Shown here: piece by piece, positions 23,146-33,768 of the stretch
Layout: every line of letters begins with the position of its first letter
How positions within the stretch are numbered: position 1 is the stretch's first letter
The notes under the pieces: model-generated
The model's input: only the letters and a program-made list of their open reading frames with translations
Told to the model about the DNA's origin: nothing
The model's database searches: none
Made by a program: the position numbers and the translations under genes
Source of the DNA: Thermomucor indicae-seudaticae
Lineage: Eukaryota > Mucoromycota > Mucoromycetes > Mucorales > Lichtheimiaceae
Direction: 5' to 3'
Length of the DNA stretch: 57,397 nucleotides
Assembly (NCBI GenBank): GCA_000787465.1
Contig: JSYX01000188.1
Location: 1-57,397, forward strand

Positions 23146-23910
23146 ATGGTAAGCCAAGGAATCTGCATAACGTCCAATGTATCAACGTGTTTCTTTCTGT
23201 ATAGGGTGCCAAAGTTGGCGAAAAGGTACCATCGAAAAGCTAACCGCATAAACAAGCCAGTGCACCAACGAGTTTCTATTAGATTCCTGACGGTAAAGTT
23301 GACTATGTTCCCTATGATCCCAAAGAGTCTCCTAACGCCTGTCCAATGTAAGTACTCCCTCTTCCTGCAAGACTGGTCTGACTTTAATAAACCATTCGTG
23401 GATAGGCCTCAAAAGTTCAAGGTTCATGAACAGCTAAAGGGCAAGAAAGTAGTCATTTTCGGTATTCCAGGTGAGCAAAAAGCGCGAAAGATGGATTCAT
23501 CATCCATTGCTCTTCGTTGATGCTCATACACTTGTTCGCTTTTAACAGCTGCCTTTTCTCCGGTGTGCTCTCAACAGCACTTGTTGGGATTCAAGGTGAA
23601 CGAAAACAGATTCAAAGCAAAAGGAATCGATGCCATCTATTGTATTTCGGTAAACGATGGTTTCGTGATGCACGCGTTTCGCAAAGCGAACGATGTGAAA
23701 GACAAGATTATCATGCTTGGAGACGGTAATGGCTCTTATACCGAAGCCCTCGGCTTACTCAAGGACTACAGTTCAATCGGTCTCGGAAAGCGGTCCAAAC
23801 GATACTCCATGTTGGTGGACAACTTGATCGTCAAACAATTGAATATCGAAGATGACGACACTCAAGTGAGCAAGTCTTCGTCTGGCGACTTGCTCGCGAG
23901 TCTTCATTAA
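23146..23910 (+). CDS. Peroxiredoxin, Prx5/AHP1/PMP20 family
   Basis: Five exons (23146..23148, 23205..23225, 23283..23347, 23406..23470, 23549..23910) produce about 171 residues. The first exon is only the ATG codon. The spliced product reads IPDGKVDYVPYDP, GKKVVIFGIPAAFSPVCSQQHL, GIDAIYCISVNDGFVMHAF, and a C-terminal SIGLGKRSKRYSMLVD. The peroxidatic Cys lies in FSPVCSQQ, in the place of the family's P-x-x-x-[ST]-x-x-C motif (PGAFTPTCS in relatives). These thiol peroxidases reduce hydrogen and alkyl peroxides using thioredoxin or glutathione. A last-exon tail of Ser residues ends in LLASLH, not a typical peroxisomal SKL. The last 50 bases of this gene are repeated about 3.9 kb downstream. 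Confidence 0.93.
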
Positions 23911-24345
23911 AGCAAAGCTGCTCTGTTTTTTATTTGGAATAAAGAAAGACAGACAGTCTTATGATTTTCTAATCTATACTAACTGGCTACTAACATATAC
24001 TGATTACTATTATGATTATGCTGTACGCTCCGACTTGGTCAGGGTCAGGAGGCCACGGCCATCTTTGGTTACTGGCAGACGCTTGGCTTTTAGTGCCTTG
24101 ATGTAGCGGGATGAGGCCAACATGCGCTTAATTCCTTGTCCACAAGGATACCTTGGTCGGGTTTGTTGTTTCCTGGACAATTTCCAGTTTTCTGACGGAG
24201 CTAAGAAGGTTGTAAACACGTTTAAAAACAAAGTTGTACTTTATCCGCAAACCAAACAAAGCTTTCTTACCTCGAGCCATGTTGAAGGACGATGGAGCGA
24301 AAACAACGAGCGTGATGCGAGGAACAGAACGGTTTTGGTCTCTAC
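23860..24345. repeat. Direct repeat copy 1 (peroxiredoxin 3' end + arrestin 3' end)
   Basis: This stretch is clearly similar to 27769..28225, at roughly 85-90% by eye. It covers the last codons of the peroxiredoxin gene, the short convergent intergenic gap, and the final exons of the arrestin gene in minus orientation. Here the arrestin part (24016..24345, minus) is a detached fragment whose upstream exons are missing, though its reading frame is kept; the only coding indel noticed is about six bases. Confidence 0.85.
24016..24345 (-). pseudogene. Detached duplicate of arrestin C-terminal exons
   Basis: Minus-strand sequence corresponding to the last two exons of the alpha-arrestin gene at 27900-30325. 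The intron (about 24210-24280) and stop codon are retained, and the C-terminal frame GIKRMLASSRYIKALKAKRL is intact. It has no upstream exons, so it cannot make an arrestin. The reading frame has survived with few changes, so recent origin or some expression as part of another transcript cannot be excluded. Confidence 0.75.
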
Positions 24346-24834
24346 TTCTACGCGTAATAGTATAATGTATAGGAGAACGAGATATCCATCGAATCACAGT
24401 CTATAAATATTGGATTTTTCCTCATTATTTGCTCCCAGGTTAATTGTGTTTGCGTCTAGAGCAAGACTCTCTTTGCGGCGGATGTATGCCAACTTTGCGT
24501 CAAAAAGAAACTGTTATGCATCGGCTCAGTCTTCACGGCGTGCTTTCAAGGCCAAACCCTAGGGCAACCGATCACGGACTGGCAGTTCACTGAGCGAAGA
24601 CTGCAGATACGGTACAGTGGAGAACTTTTGTTTATAGTATATAGCCCTTATCAGTCCTTACCGGTCTCCTCCATTTTGACCGATAGCTTATCGGTTCAAT
24701 CTGAAGGCAGACCGTAACCGAACCGATTGGGATCCCCAAGTACAAACAAGCAACGAAAGAAGCGGACCAAAATAAGTACTTCGACAACTTGCTCCCTTGA
24801 AAAGAACCTTCTCAACGCGGGTGCGTGTTCAAGT

Positions 24835-25594
24835 ATGACCATTACAAGGAATCCTCCATATTGCGATCATTGCTATCGGTGGAAACAGCACGTATATATA
24901 TCAGGAGCGCGTCTGACAGACAACGCGCAAACAATATTCGACAAGTGGATTGAGAAAGGTGTCAGAGGATTGTTGCACGTCAAAATCCCAAGATCGAGGG
25001 CACGGTAAATATGTATGACCTTATATTGGATCTATTTTAACGCCTTTTTTTGTTGCTCAGTTTTGCACATTTGCACTTCGCGAACAAAGAATCAGCCGCC
25101 GTTTTCTTTAATCAATACGAAAATCAACCATTATTCGAGGGAGTACCCGTCGGACTGGCGTTCGAGAATGGTGAACCTGTCCAATACGAGGTACATACCA
25201 TTTCCTGTTCGCATGCATTTCTAAGACTAAAATATCCCACCATAAGCTGCCAAGGATGTGCCAGGGGACTCTTCCCTTTCAAAGTGGTGAAGAGTTAATA
25301 ACAATTCCGGATTTTAAAGCATTGCAACTAACCAAAGAATATACACCGCCACCAGCACCTGCTCACACGCCCACATCCTCAGCAGTACCTGCTCGCACGT
25401 CCACGCCGCCATCGGCATCGTCTACTGCTTTTAAGAGGTGAATATTACTTTCTTATTATCAGGCAATAACATCATAATTTAGAAAATTACGAGATGCATT
25501 TGATGAACTCGAATTAGAAATCAAAGAGCAAGAAAGGAAGCTGGCTCGCTTGCGCGAGCAGCGTGAGCAGTTGAGGAAGCTTTTGGAAGACTGA
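24835..25594 (+). CDS. RRM-like / coiled-coil protein (insert gene A)
   Basis: Four exons (24835..25004, 25061..25190, 25247..25437, 25483..25594) join without stops to about 200 residues. Residues about 15-95 have the rhythm of an RRM-like beta-alpha-beta fold: YISGARLTDNAQTIFDKW, GLLHVKIPRSRARFAHLHF (where RNP1-like aromatic residues would fall), then KESAAVFFNQYEN. A Pro/Thr/Ser-rich linker follows, and the C-terminus is a strongly charged coiled coil (ELEIKEQERKLARLREQREQ). RNA-binding plus coiled coil recalls retroelement ORF1 proteins, but no reverse transcriptase accompanies it. The start was placed at the first ATG after stop codons; a short N-terminal exon further upstream is possible. 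Family unknown. Confidence 0.6.
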
Positions 25595-25666
25595 GGAGTG
25601 AAATAAAAGAGTCCTCTCTTATTGATTGCTGGTTAGAACTTGTCGTAGTAGTTTATCACGCTCGTC

Positions 25667-27448
25667 ATGGTTCTGTATGGTGAAGGGTTCCGATTCCGGG
25701 AGGAAAACGGCCAGTTCGCCTTCCGACGCACTTTCTTAGAAGCCGCCTTCATCCACGACTTCGCCCATGCAATGCGCCGAATTACCAGCCAAAATCAGGA
25801 AGACCTTGGGCAGTTTTCAGACTTCATTTTTGTGACTCAAGGAATTGGACTCAAGCAAACGATGGAGCTTCTGTCCACAACCAATAAAGCTGCCAGAGTC
25901 CCGTGGCAACACGTTTTTCCAGACTTGGACTGGTCGTTGGTCTTCCCCGACTTGACCTACGTCGATCTTGGATCCGAGTACTATCCTGAGGACACATCCT
26001 CAAGGCCAATGACTGGGATCTGGGCTTACGACCCTAATGCGGCAATCGGACATGAAGGTTTACTGGAGTCCTTTCTCGGCACGCAACTGCAACAAACATG
26101 GTACCCACTTGACCAGTTCTCTTTGGTGCGCGGTCTTGGTGGTTTCTCCTATCGTATGCCGGTGCCTTCTAGCGGTGGCGAAAACCAAGGTTCCAAAGGG
26201 ATCACGAAGATTACAGCATACATGAAAGTCAAGCAGCCTTTTTACCATAGGCGGAACAACACGGACCGGCTGGGGAAGGATTTCTCGCCATCAGAAGTGT
26301 GGTGTAATGGTGAAGGACTTGCTGCCCATTTGGTAAGAGTTATGAAGTCATAACTGTACCCAGCGGTACTGACGTTGCGAAATTCTCCAACAGGATTTCA
26401 TGGAGCAGACATGCCGTGCGATGACTCGGCGGTCCTATGGAGCTCGATTAGAGCTGCGAATGCAGCTCGAGCCCGTTGAAACGCAACTGCGGGGGCTTTC
26501 CATATACGCGTTGTAAGTATGCAAACGGGTTTGGTTGACTCTAGGCTGCTTCTGACGTCGTGTATTACCGCAGACAAACCGGGATTATTAATCTGCGATG
26601 GTGCCCCACAGCCGACATTGCAGAATTGTGGGCAGGACTCTGCCGGGCCATTGGGGCAGCTGCGGCAAACGTCTCTTTTCAAGGCGAGGGCAGGTTTTCG
26701 CAGAGCAGCCTAACGTTGGTGTCCTTGGTTTCCGCGATGGGCTCAGCCTTGACGTCACGGCCGGACGACACTTACAAATTTCGACCCATATGGGAAATCG
26801 TTCGCCAATACCCGAGTCCGGCCTCGGATCTCACATTGGTTCCAAACCTTATCGCGCGAGATCACATCGGCGCATTATACATCACCCGAACCTTGGAACT
26901 GCCTTCACTTCGTAACCTGTTTCAGCCGAGAACCTGGCGTGAAGTCACCTCCCGTTCTGCAAGCCGCAGTAACAACGGACTTATTATTGAAGTTCCCCCC
27001 TGATCCGTCAAACCGTGACACTGCGTCGGGTGACTTCCAGATGTTTATAACGGGGCATTTGCCGGCAAGGCTAACGACGTCTCCCCTGTCCCGCAGACTG
27101 GCGGAGCTGCAAAGACTGGATGTATGCTTCATGTGCGGGATCCTCGCCGAACAAAGAATGACCGCCGAACTTTGGGCGCTGCGTCTCATGCAGTATGTGG
27201 CAATGGAGATGTGTGCGGAAGATCCGCGAACAGGATCTCGACGCAAGAAATCAGCGACCGTCACGGTTCTGGCAGGGTGTCAGTACCTTAGGTTTAGGCT
27301 TGCTGACATATTCCAGGTATGCAAACGTCGATGAAGTTGTCTGGAAACCATTTGCTAACCTCAATGGCATAAGACGGATGCGTACACCTTGTCCCAGCTC
27401 GACAGACAGCGAAACACAAGATTCGCCAGTACATGTTCCCCGTGGTGA
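25667..27448 (+). CDS. Unknown 514-residue protein (insert gene B)
   Basis: Five exons (25667..26332, 26394..26512, 26574..26911, 26970..27316, 27374..27448) join in frame. The apparent stop at 27001-27003 disappears when the 58-nt intron 26912..26969 is removed. The sequence is compact and globular, rich in aromatics and Trp, with WCNGEGLAAHLDFMEQTCRA and an ITAYMKVKQPFYHRRNN segment; no catalytic motif is evident. The downstream region to 27679 contains two more protein-like segments in other frames (for example around 27430-27540 and 27530-27680), so the original C-terminus may have been longer and broken by frameshifts. The general layout is reminiscent of large transposon-associated proteins in mushrooms, but I cannot identify the family. 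Confidence 0.55.
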
Positions 27449-27768
27449 CTCCGTCGACGGACGTTGCTGTCTTACTCGACGATCCTGTCTACACGTTAAA
27501 GTCTCGCTACGCGTACCTTATGTGGTGCCACGATGCCCATCGGAACGGCCAATGCGACGTGGCTTTCCCATCGACTGGACGCCGAAATCGATGCGCAGAT
27601 CAAGGTGTTCTCGTACATGGAAAAGGGCAAGATCGTGAAGATTTTCCAGAACAAAGTCGGTTGCCGCGTGTACCAATAGGCCCGGTCGCATGTGAACGCT
27701 TCCTCTTTGTACCACCGCCGACCTGACTTTCGTGACAGTTATTCACCAAAATGACGCTTATAGAACAG
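27449..27768 (+). pseudogene. Possible decayed 3' part of gene B
   Basis: Two overlapping frames look protein-like: one giving KIRQYMFPVVTPSTDVAVLL and TLKSRYAYLMWCHDAH, the other giving LSHRLDAEIDAQIKVFSYM and a stop at 27677-27679. They would join only with frame changes, as would their connection to gene B. This may be a degenerated C-terminal extension, or chance. Confidence 0.35.
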
Positions 27769-28225
27769 TCAAGCGACCAAGTCTTCGTCTGGCGATTTGG
27801 TCGCGAGTCTTTAGTAAAACAGAGCTGCTTTATTGTTATTTACGATAACTTCAGACAAGCAGCCTTATATCTTGTAACTTATACTAACTACTATTATGAT
27901 TATGCTGTGCGCTCCACTTTGGTCAGGAGGCCACGGCCATCTTTGGTTACTGGCAGGCGCTTGGCTTTCAGTGCCTTGATGTAGCGGGATGAGGCCAACA
28001 TGCGCTTAATACCTTGTCCACGAGGATATCTGGTTGGGTTTGTTGATTCCGGGACGATTTCCAGTTTTTCTGACGGAGCTGAGAAGGTTGTAAACGCGTT
28101 TAGAGATAAAGTCGCACTTTATCTGTAAAACAAACAAAGCTTTCTTACCTCGAGCCATGCCGAAGGACGACGCAGTGGGAGAAACAAGCGTGATACGAGG
28201 AACGGCACCGGTTCGGTTGTTGCTA
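27769..28225. repeat. Direct repeat copy 2 (peroxiredoxin 3' end + arrestin 3' end)
   Basis: Second copy of the segment at 23860..24345. Its left part (about 27769-27830) is a broken 3' fragment of the peroxiredoxin gene with no upstream exons. Its right part is the true 3' end of the intact arrestin gene. Shared blocks include the long run from the arrestin stop (27900) through the terminal exon and the intron with acaaagctttcttacctcga. Confidence 0.85.
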
Positions 28226-30325
28226 CTACGGCTAGCGTCACCACCGCGAGTGCAGATTTGGGCTGTATATCCTTCCCAGACTTCCCGTGCAGTAGCCACG
28301 TTAAACTTCTGTCGAATGTCTAAGCCTGCGTCCCCTATGCACCCCAAATGGTGGCCAAATCGCTTGGGTGACAGGGCGCGACCATACCGGATCTTCTCTA
28401 CTACTCCTTCTTGTGCACAAACGGGTTCAGGCAAGATCTGTCCGCTATTCTTTCTTTGTAACAACCAATGGGCAATATTCCTTCGCACTCTGTTTGCCAT
28501 GGGAATGGCCGCCGGAAATGGGAGCTTCTTGTTGATGACGGTCTTGGTAGGAGCTGGTAGTGGTTCTAATAGCGCTGACTCCTGGTCGCCGTCTCGGTCT
28601 TCATCTGCGGTGTTGGAGAGGCTACTCTCGCGAAAAGCCTTCTTGATCAATTCTCGACAAGCTTCCCTGGAAGAGGATTGGTCCGAAAGATATGGCCCAG
28701 GAGGCGGATCCATTGAAATAGGATGAACGAGAACGACGGGTATTTCTAAAAGAGCATCGATGCTGGAACGGAACAAGATAAGTTTAGACTAAGGGCATCC
28801 TTATATAATACTGTAAGGGCCGAACATTGTACCTGGTCGGGGACATGATCCACAGCCGGATTAAAAATGAAATGTCTATGAGCTTTTGGCCTCGCACGGT
28901 ATACATATTGGCCTGCGATACGATAAATCAGTAAACAAACCCTGAACATCTTACATAAATATCAGCTGCTTACCGGAGCCTTAACGGCCAAGGTTACTTC
29001 ATCCATGACCCCAGTGTCAATAGGTTGCCAGCAGCCCAGATTCTTCGCCGAAGCGTGTGCAACAGTTTTACAGGTGGACGTGATAGGTACGAGTTCAGAA
29101 CTACCACCCTGTCCAATTGCCGAGAACGTGTTTTGTCGTCTGATAAGTTCGACCTTGATATCTAAGAGGCGGTGCTGGGATCGATTGATTGTCTGAATGG
29201 CGATGTAGATAGGCGTGCCAGCCATCCAGATAGTGCGCGACATGGACACGTTCAATTGAAGACAAGACTGAGGCTCTGTGATTGAACGCCAGGCTTGGCA
29301 TGTCTCACTGGCTGCGCTATACAGGTTTACATCCGCCATAGTCCGGTGCATAGCGTTGGCATACACCTCAATTGGGAGCTTCACTTCAACCGTGCGGCGT
29401 TCAAATTCTGATATACTCGTTGACGATGGATAGGCCAGATGAAGAACACTTACAGACCGAGTGCGCATTAGTATTTGCCTTTTGGATTGCGCAAGCGTGT
29501 GATTTACCCCTGCAAAAGGTAGCGCACGGATCCCTTTCTATCTGTGTAACTGCTACCCAAATCGAGTGGCAATTGAGTTGCAAACGGCACGACAACGTTT
29601 CGACTGGGCTTGAGATGGTTGGCGATTTCATCTGACGAAAGAGATAGAATGGGTTGCTCCAGAAACTGAAAGGGGCCAGGATAACAAGCCGCGTCAGCAA
29701 TGTCTGGTCCATCGAATAGATGGGAGTTAGTCGATGGAATAAATTATACAATACGATCTTTCTCTTGCAACTCACTCTCTACACCTCGCAAGCAGAGGAC
29801 CAGCCCTTGGATGGCATTCAGGCACAAAGTAATATCCTCCGAGGGCGGCAGACGAACGACGACGGTTCCTTCGACGACACCGCCAGCAACATAATGTGGT
29901 GCTTTCACAGAGATATTGATGTGCTTCTTGTTGAGCTTGACCAAAGGATGAGTGTGGATAGATGCAGATTTCTCTGATACCGTGCTGACGAGGCTTGCGG
30001 ACGTGGAGCTGTGCTTGATGCGCTTCAACAAAGCACTTATGCCACTGTTGACGGACCTGGACACACTCATGGATTTGGCGGGAGAATTCTCCGGTGTTGA
30101 GTTTTGGTGGATTTCTTGTTGCTTGGAGGCTGCCAATCCAGCAGAGAACTCGGTCATTAGGGGCATCTCAATCGCCTCCAACTTGGTTTCCTTACACGGT
30201 AGTGGATGAACGCGGGCGTTGGTTGCAATTCCGAATCGCCTGGCGGTGCTGAGACATAGTGAGTGGATAAGAGACGGAGGACGACGCATTGTATCTCCAT
30301 GACTGGGTAAAGTTGCAGTGAGCAT
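27900..30325 (-). CDS. Alpha-arrestin domain protein
   Basis: A multi-exon minus-strand gene running from the ATG at 30325 to the stop at 27900. The first exon (30325..29750) carries an arrestin N sandwich: INISVKAPHYVAGGVVEGTV, then LVLCLRGVESELQEKDRI. Splicing continues into LEQPILSLSSDEI and a GLGSSYTDRKGSVRYLLQ element typical of arrestin N domains. The next exon, from about 29450, holds an arrestin C half (VEVKLPIEVYANAMHRTM, VSMSRTIWMAGTPIYI). A long basic/Ser-rich tail follows. Alpha-arrestins link plasma-membrane transporters to Rsp5/Nedd4 ubiquitin ligases. No clear PPxY was found; PPPGPY is close but not a match. The last exons are the ones duplicated at 24016. Confidence 0.82.
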
Positions 30326-30635
30326 TCTTTTTGAACTGTAGCTTTAGAGAGTGAGCGGAATTGAGACTGAGTGAGTGAGAGAAGGAGAGTACGGAAGAGA
30401 AGAGAGAAAGCAGTAAGTAAGGGAAAATGCCTTAGAAGCTGTAGGTTTTAAACATTCTCTTGAAATATCCCCGGCATAGGTCCCCACACTATGTGGCAAG
30501 AATGCCGTCTCTATTAGCATCCACCCAGCCAACTGGAAAACTCCCTGCATGATATTGTTTCTGGCTGTACATGCATGTTGTAAACAGGTCACACTTTTAA
30601 TAATAGATTAAAGCAACTGGCTATTATCATTAGAA

Positions 30636-31292
30636 TTACACTTGTTGCATCATTGATACATTTGCATGGTCTTTCTCATCATTATTCGGCAGCCGAATAG
30701 CACCCGTCCTTTGCCAGTAGACCCGAACCAATAATCCTGCTAACACAAGACCGACTTCCAAGAGTAAAATAGCGACCATGACATACTTGAGGCCGTGGAT
30801 CAGATTAACGACGATACAGGTCCATTCGCCACCGTCTCGTCCGCGATCAAACAAACACATGTCTTGTTGCGGCCACAGGTAGTCGTACCAACTTGGATCC
30901 GCGTGCTGATTGGGCAATGCGACCATCGTCTTGCGATCGAAAAGGATACAAAAGATCCAGCTGAGAGCCAAACCAAGGGGCATCAGGATATGGCAGCATA
31001 GCAGATCCATCCCGGCCTTTTTCTGAGCTTCTTGACCTGATAAGAGTAGAAAGAGCGGGCAAAAGACGGATGCTTGTGCTGCCACCAGGGTAGATATCAG
31101 TCTTCGATCATGGATCATTTCCAGTAAAATGCTCGATTCGCGTTCTTGCACGGGATGGGAGAAAAGTGAAAAGACAGGTACAGTGTGCGAACTGTAGACG
31201 GCCAGAGACGATGCGACAATAACAATCGCCAGTACCAGGACTATCGCACAAGTCCAATGGATGCTGGAGAATACTAGACTCGACAGATCCAT
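30636..31292 (-). CDS. Four-TM membrane protein, unknown family
   Basis: A single uninterrupted frame of 218 residues on the minus strand. Four long hydrophobic segments are evident (about residues 12-35, 66-85, 93-115 and 165-190), with short loops and a charged C-terminal tail with Asn, Asp, Glu and Lys. The third loop contains WYDYLWPQQDMCLFDRG, with one Cys followed later by another (EWTC). The layout resembles MARVEL-type tetraspan proteins but lacks a decisive motif. No intron is needed, unusual for this window. It is divergent from the RING gene across 640 bp. Function unknown. Confidence 0.7.
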   Translation of the reverse strand: MDLSSLVFSSIHWTCAIVLVLAIVIVASSLAVYSSHTVPVFSLFSHPVQERESSILLEMIHDRRLISTLVAAQASVFCPLFLLLSGQEAQKKAGMDLLCCHILMPLGLALSWIFCILFDRKTMVALPNQHADPSWYDYLWPQQDMCLFDRGRDGGEWTCIVVNLIHGLKYVMVAILLLEVGLVLAGLLVRVYWQRTGAIRLPNNDEKDHANVSMMQQV

Positions 31293-31934
31293 AATGAAGG
31301 TATTAGGAAAAGGAAGACAACGAAAGAAGAAGAAGAGAGAGAGAGAAAAGCGTGTATTATTAAACTATCGACGAGGAAGAAGAAAAAGGGGTGCAAAAAC
31401 TGGAATAATTTAAGGGCACGTACGCAACCGGCTTTTTGCCCGGAACAAATAAAGACATACAAGGATACGTCTCATGCGTAATGATGCTCGTTTCCCTTTG
31501 AAAGGGACCCTTGAGGAATGCAAACAATTCTGATCTGGTCAGAACGTTATCCACACTCTTTCCGAACAAGACGTTTATTAATCATCATGTCGCTTTTCCC
31601 TTTCCTTTCTTCATCTATGCTTTAGATCTTCTTGTATGTTCTCGTTTACCAGCCTTTACTCTTTCTGGCATTTGAATATAACGTGTATCATTGTCTCTTT
31701 ATTATTTTGACAACAAAGAAGAAAGGGAGATGAAGCGAGGAGATAGAGAAAAAAAGAAAAGAAAGGAAGGCAAACTTTCAAGTCACACCCAGCTGGTTGC
31801 GACACCCTTACGAGCGCAAAGTATGCCCGAGTTGGGCAGCGAAAGATCCTTCTGCAACTGACCTTTTTTAACCTCTAGCATCACATAACCGCCGATAGTT
31901 ATTCCTCCAGTTTCTGTACACCTTGATTGGAGAC
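31293..31934. promoter_or_regulatory. Divergent promoter, four-TM gene / RING E3 gene
   Basis: No convincing gene lies here. The stretch contains purine-rich clusters (about 31320-31390 and 31715-31770) and T/C runs before the RING gene start. It is expected to hold both promoters; no factor sites are claimed. Confidence 0.45.
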
Positions 31935-33768
31935 ATGTCCTCACCAGCTAATACATCACAACCAGAACGTCCACGCTATTGGTGCCACGCGTGTAACGCC
32001 GAAGTACCAATCTATATGGCCCCAGACCCGACTTGCCAGAGATGCAATGAGCAGTTTATTGAAGAAGTACGTCAGCTGAAATGACATAATTAAAGCAAAA
32101 GAAAACGCTCAAGCTAACAAAAAGATCCTGAACAGATTGATGCCGAGAATGATCCTCGAAACTTTCTTGCAGGACTGAACGATAACGAACAGGCCGACCA
32201 TGACCGACCCCGAGTGACCACACACACCATTTTCCGCTATGAGACTTCGGGTGGCGACGAAGACGATATTTTCCCATTTTTTTCGACGTTCACTCGCGCT
32301 AGTCCGAGTGGAGGAGAAAGAGGAGGCGACGAGCAAACACAACAACAACAACAGCAGCAGCAACAGCAACAACAAGCGCCTATTGGTGCCATGCTGCAAA
32401 ACCTGCTCACGTCTATCCTCGGCCCTAATATTGAGCTACAGCACGGGCGAGAACAGCAAGGCGAAGAGGATGGTGCTCAACAGCGACGACACCCGGTGCT
32501 ATTCTATGGCGGCTTGGTAGACGGTAACGTCCAAATACGGCCCGTAAACATGACCGGCCAGCAGACGACCACTGGTGGAAATGAAACGAACACTGAGGGA
32601 CAGCCTGCAAGAGGCACTGAGGAAGGTCGAGGCGGTGGCGACGAAAATACTCGGAACAGCGGTTTTGCCAGGTATTATGCTTTCTTCTTTTCTGACATTA
32701 GGGCGTACCAATAGCACTTGAGCTCACGCCTTTTTTCCCTTGTCTTAGCTTATTACAACTGATTGCGACATTAACCGGCGCTCCTCTGGATGTTGGTTTT
32801 GTTGGTAACCCGAATGACTATGTATTTTCACAGACGGCGTTGGACAATATCATTACGCAATTGATGGAGCAAACTAGCGGGTAAATCCTATTCCTTTTGG
32901 GCATCACGGGGATGCTCACCTGTGTTCGTGTGCCATAGGAGAAATGCTCCCCCACCTGCTCCTGAAGATGTGATCGAGGCATTACCTAAAAGAAAGCTGA
33001 CGGATGATGAAATCGGTAAGGCGCCGTTACAATTAGCGGATAGGTTTCGCGCGACTGACAAGTCTTTCTTTTTAGCCCGACAGACAGACTGTGCCGTATG
33101 TAAGGATGAGTTTTCTCAGGAGGAACAAGTGACACAGCTGCCATGCGCACACATTTTTCATGAAGACTGTATTAAACCGTGGCTAAAGATGAATGGAACG
33201 TGTCCGGTTTGGTAAGGGCAGCTTGCTTTTCCGTTATGGTCTATGCTTCCCTAACATTTTGTTCACTAGCCGGCACTCTGTCGCTCCAAGCAACGATAAT
33301 AACAACAATAATAACAATAATAATAGTAACAACAACGATTCTCAAGGACAGTCTAATCAGCGAACTGGGTCACAGTCTACCGATAACCAAGAGCATCATG
33401 GCGATACGTCATCAACCGGCAATAGCAATAACAACAACGACAGTCAAAATAATAGCTCGCAAACATCTCGTCCAGCAAACTCATCTCCCAATCGGTCACC
33501 AGAGACAACGACATTTACGTGGTTCACAAGTTCGCGTGGCACGCCTGGTTCTTCAACGACGTGGCCTACCAATATCCCCGGTGCGTTCATGTGGGGTCCT
33601 GGAGGACGTTCAACTGGCAGCAACACAGCAACGCCCTCATCGACTTCCACCACCAACAATAATACCCAACAATCACAGCAACGTCAGGAATCGTCCGCCT
33701 CAAGTAGCAGCGATAATGCCAACAGGAACCATGAAGAAGATGACCCAATGGACCTCGATCTTGACTAG
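31935..33768 (+). CDS. RING-H2 E3 ubiquitin ligase, RNF115/RNF126 type
   Basis: Six exons (31935..32066, 32136..32671, 32749..32880, 32939..33015, 33076..33211, 33270..33768) give about 503 residues. The N-terminal zinc ribbon YWCHACNAEV...CQRCNEQF matches the BCA2/RNF126 N-terminal zinc finger. A disordered middle contains a Gln run. The RING-H2 domain reads CAVCKDEF, then [25 protein letters not shown] followed by RH; its last cysteine is completed across the final intron, so splicing is required for a full zinc-binding set. The C-terminus is an Asn/Ser-rich low-complexity tail. These ligases act in quality control of mislocalised proteins and in endocytic sorting. No membrane segment is present. 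Confidence 0.93.

Larger units (their letters stand above)
24346..27768. mobile_element. 3.4-kb inserted segment with two genes (putative mobile element)
   Basis: Everything between the two copies of the 480-bp repeat is absent from the inferred ancestral peroxiredoxin/arrestin arrangement, so it reads as an insertion. It encodes two plus-strand genes separated by 72 bp: a small RRM-like/coiled-coil protein and a 514-residue protein of unknown family. I see no terminal inverted repeats, poly(A) tail, reverse transcriptase or DDE transposase motif. The call as mobile is inference from the flanking duplication; a chromosomal rearrangement that brought in foreign DNA is an alternative. Confidence 0.5.

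Noticed and set aside
24835..25594. Insert gene A as ORF1 of a LINE
   Set aside because: RRM plus coiled coil fits, but no reverse transcriptase or endonuclease follows; gene B does not show such motifs.
24346..27768. Insert as an LTR retrotransposon with the 480-bp repeats as LTRs
   Set aside because: The repeats consist of host gene ends rather than LTR sequence, and the insert has no gag-pol, integrase, primer-binding site or polypurine tract.
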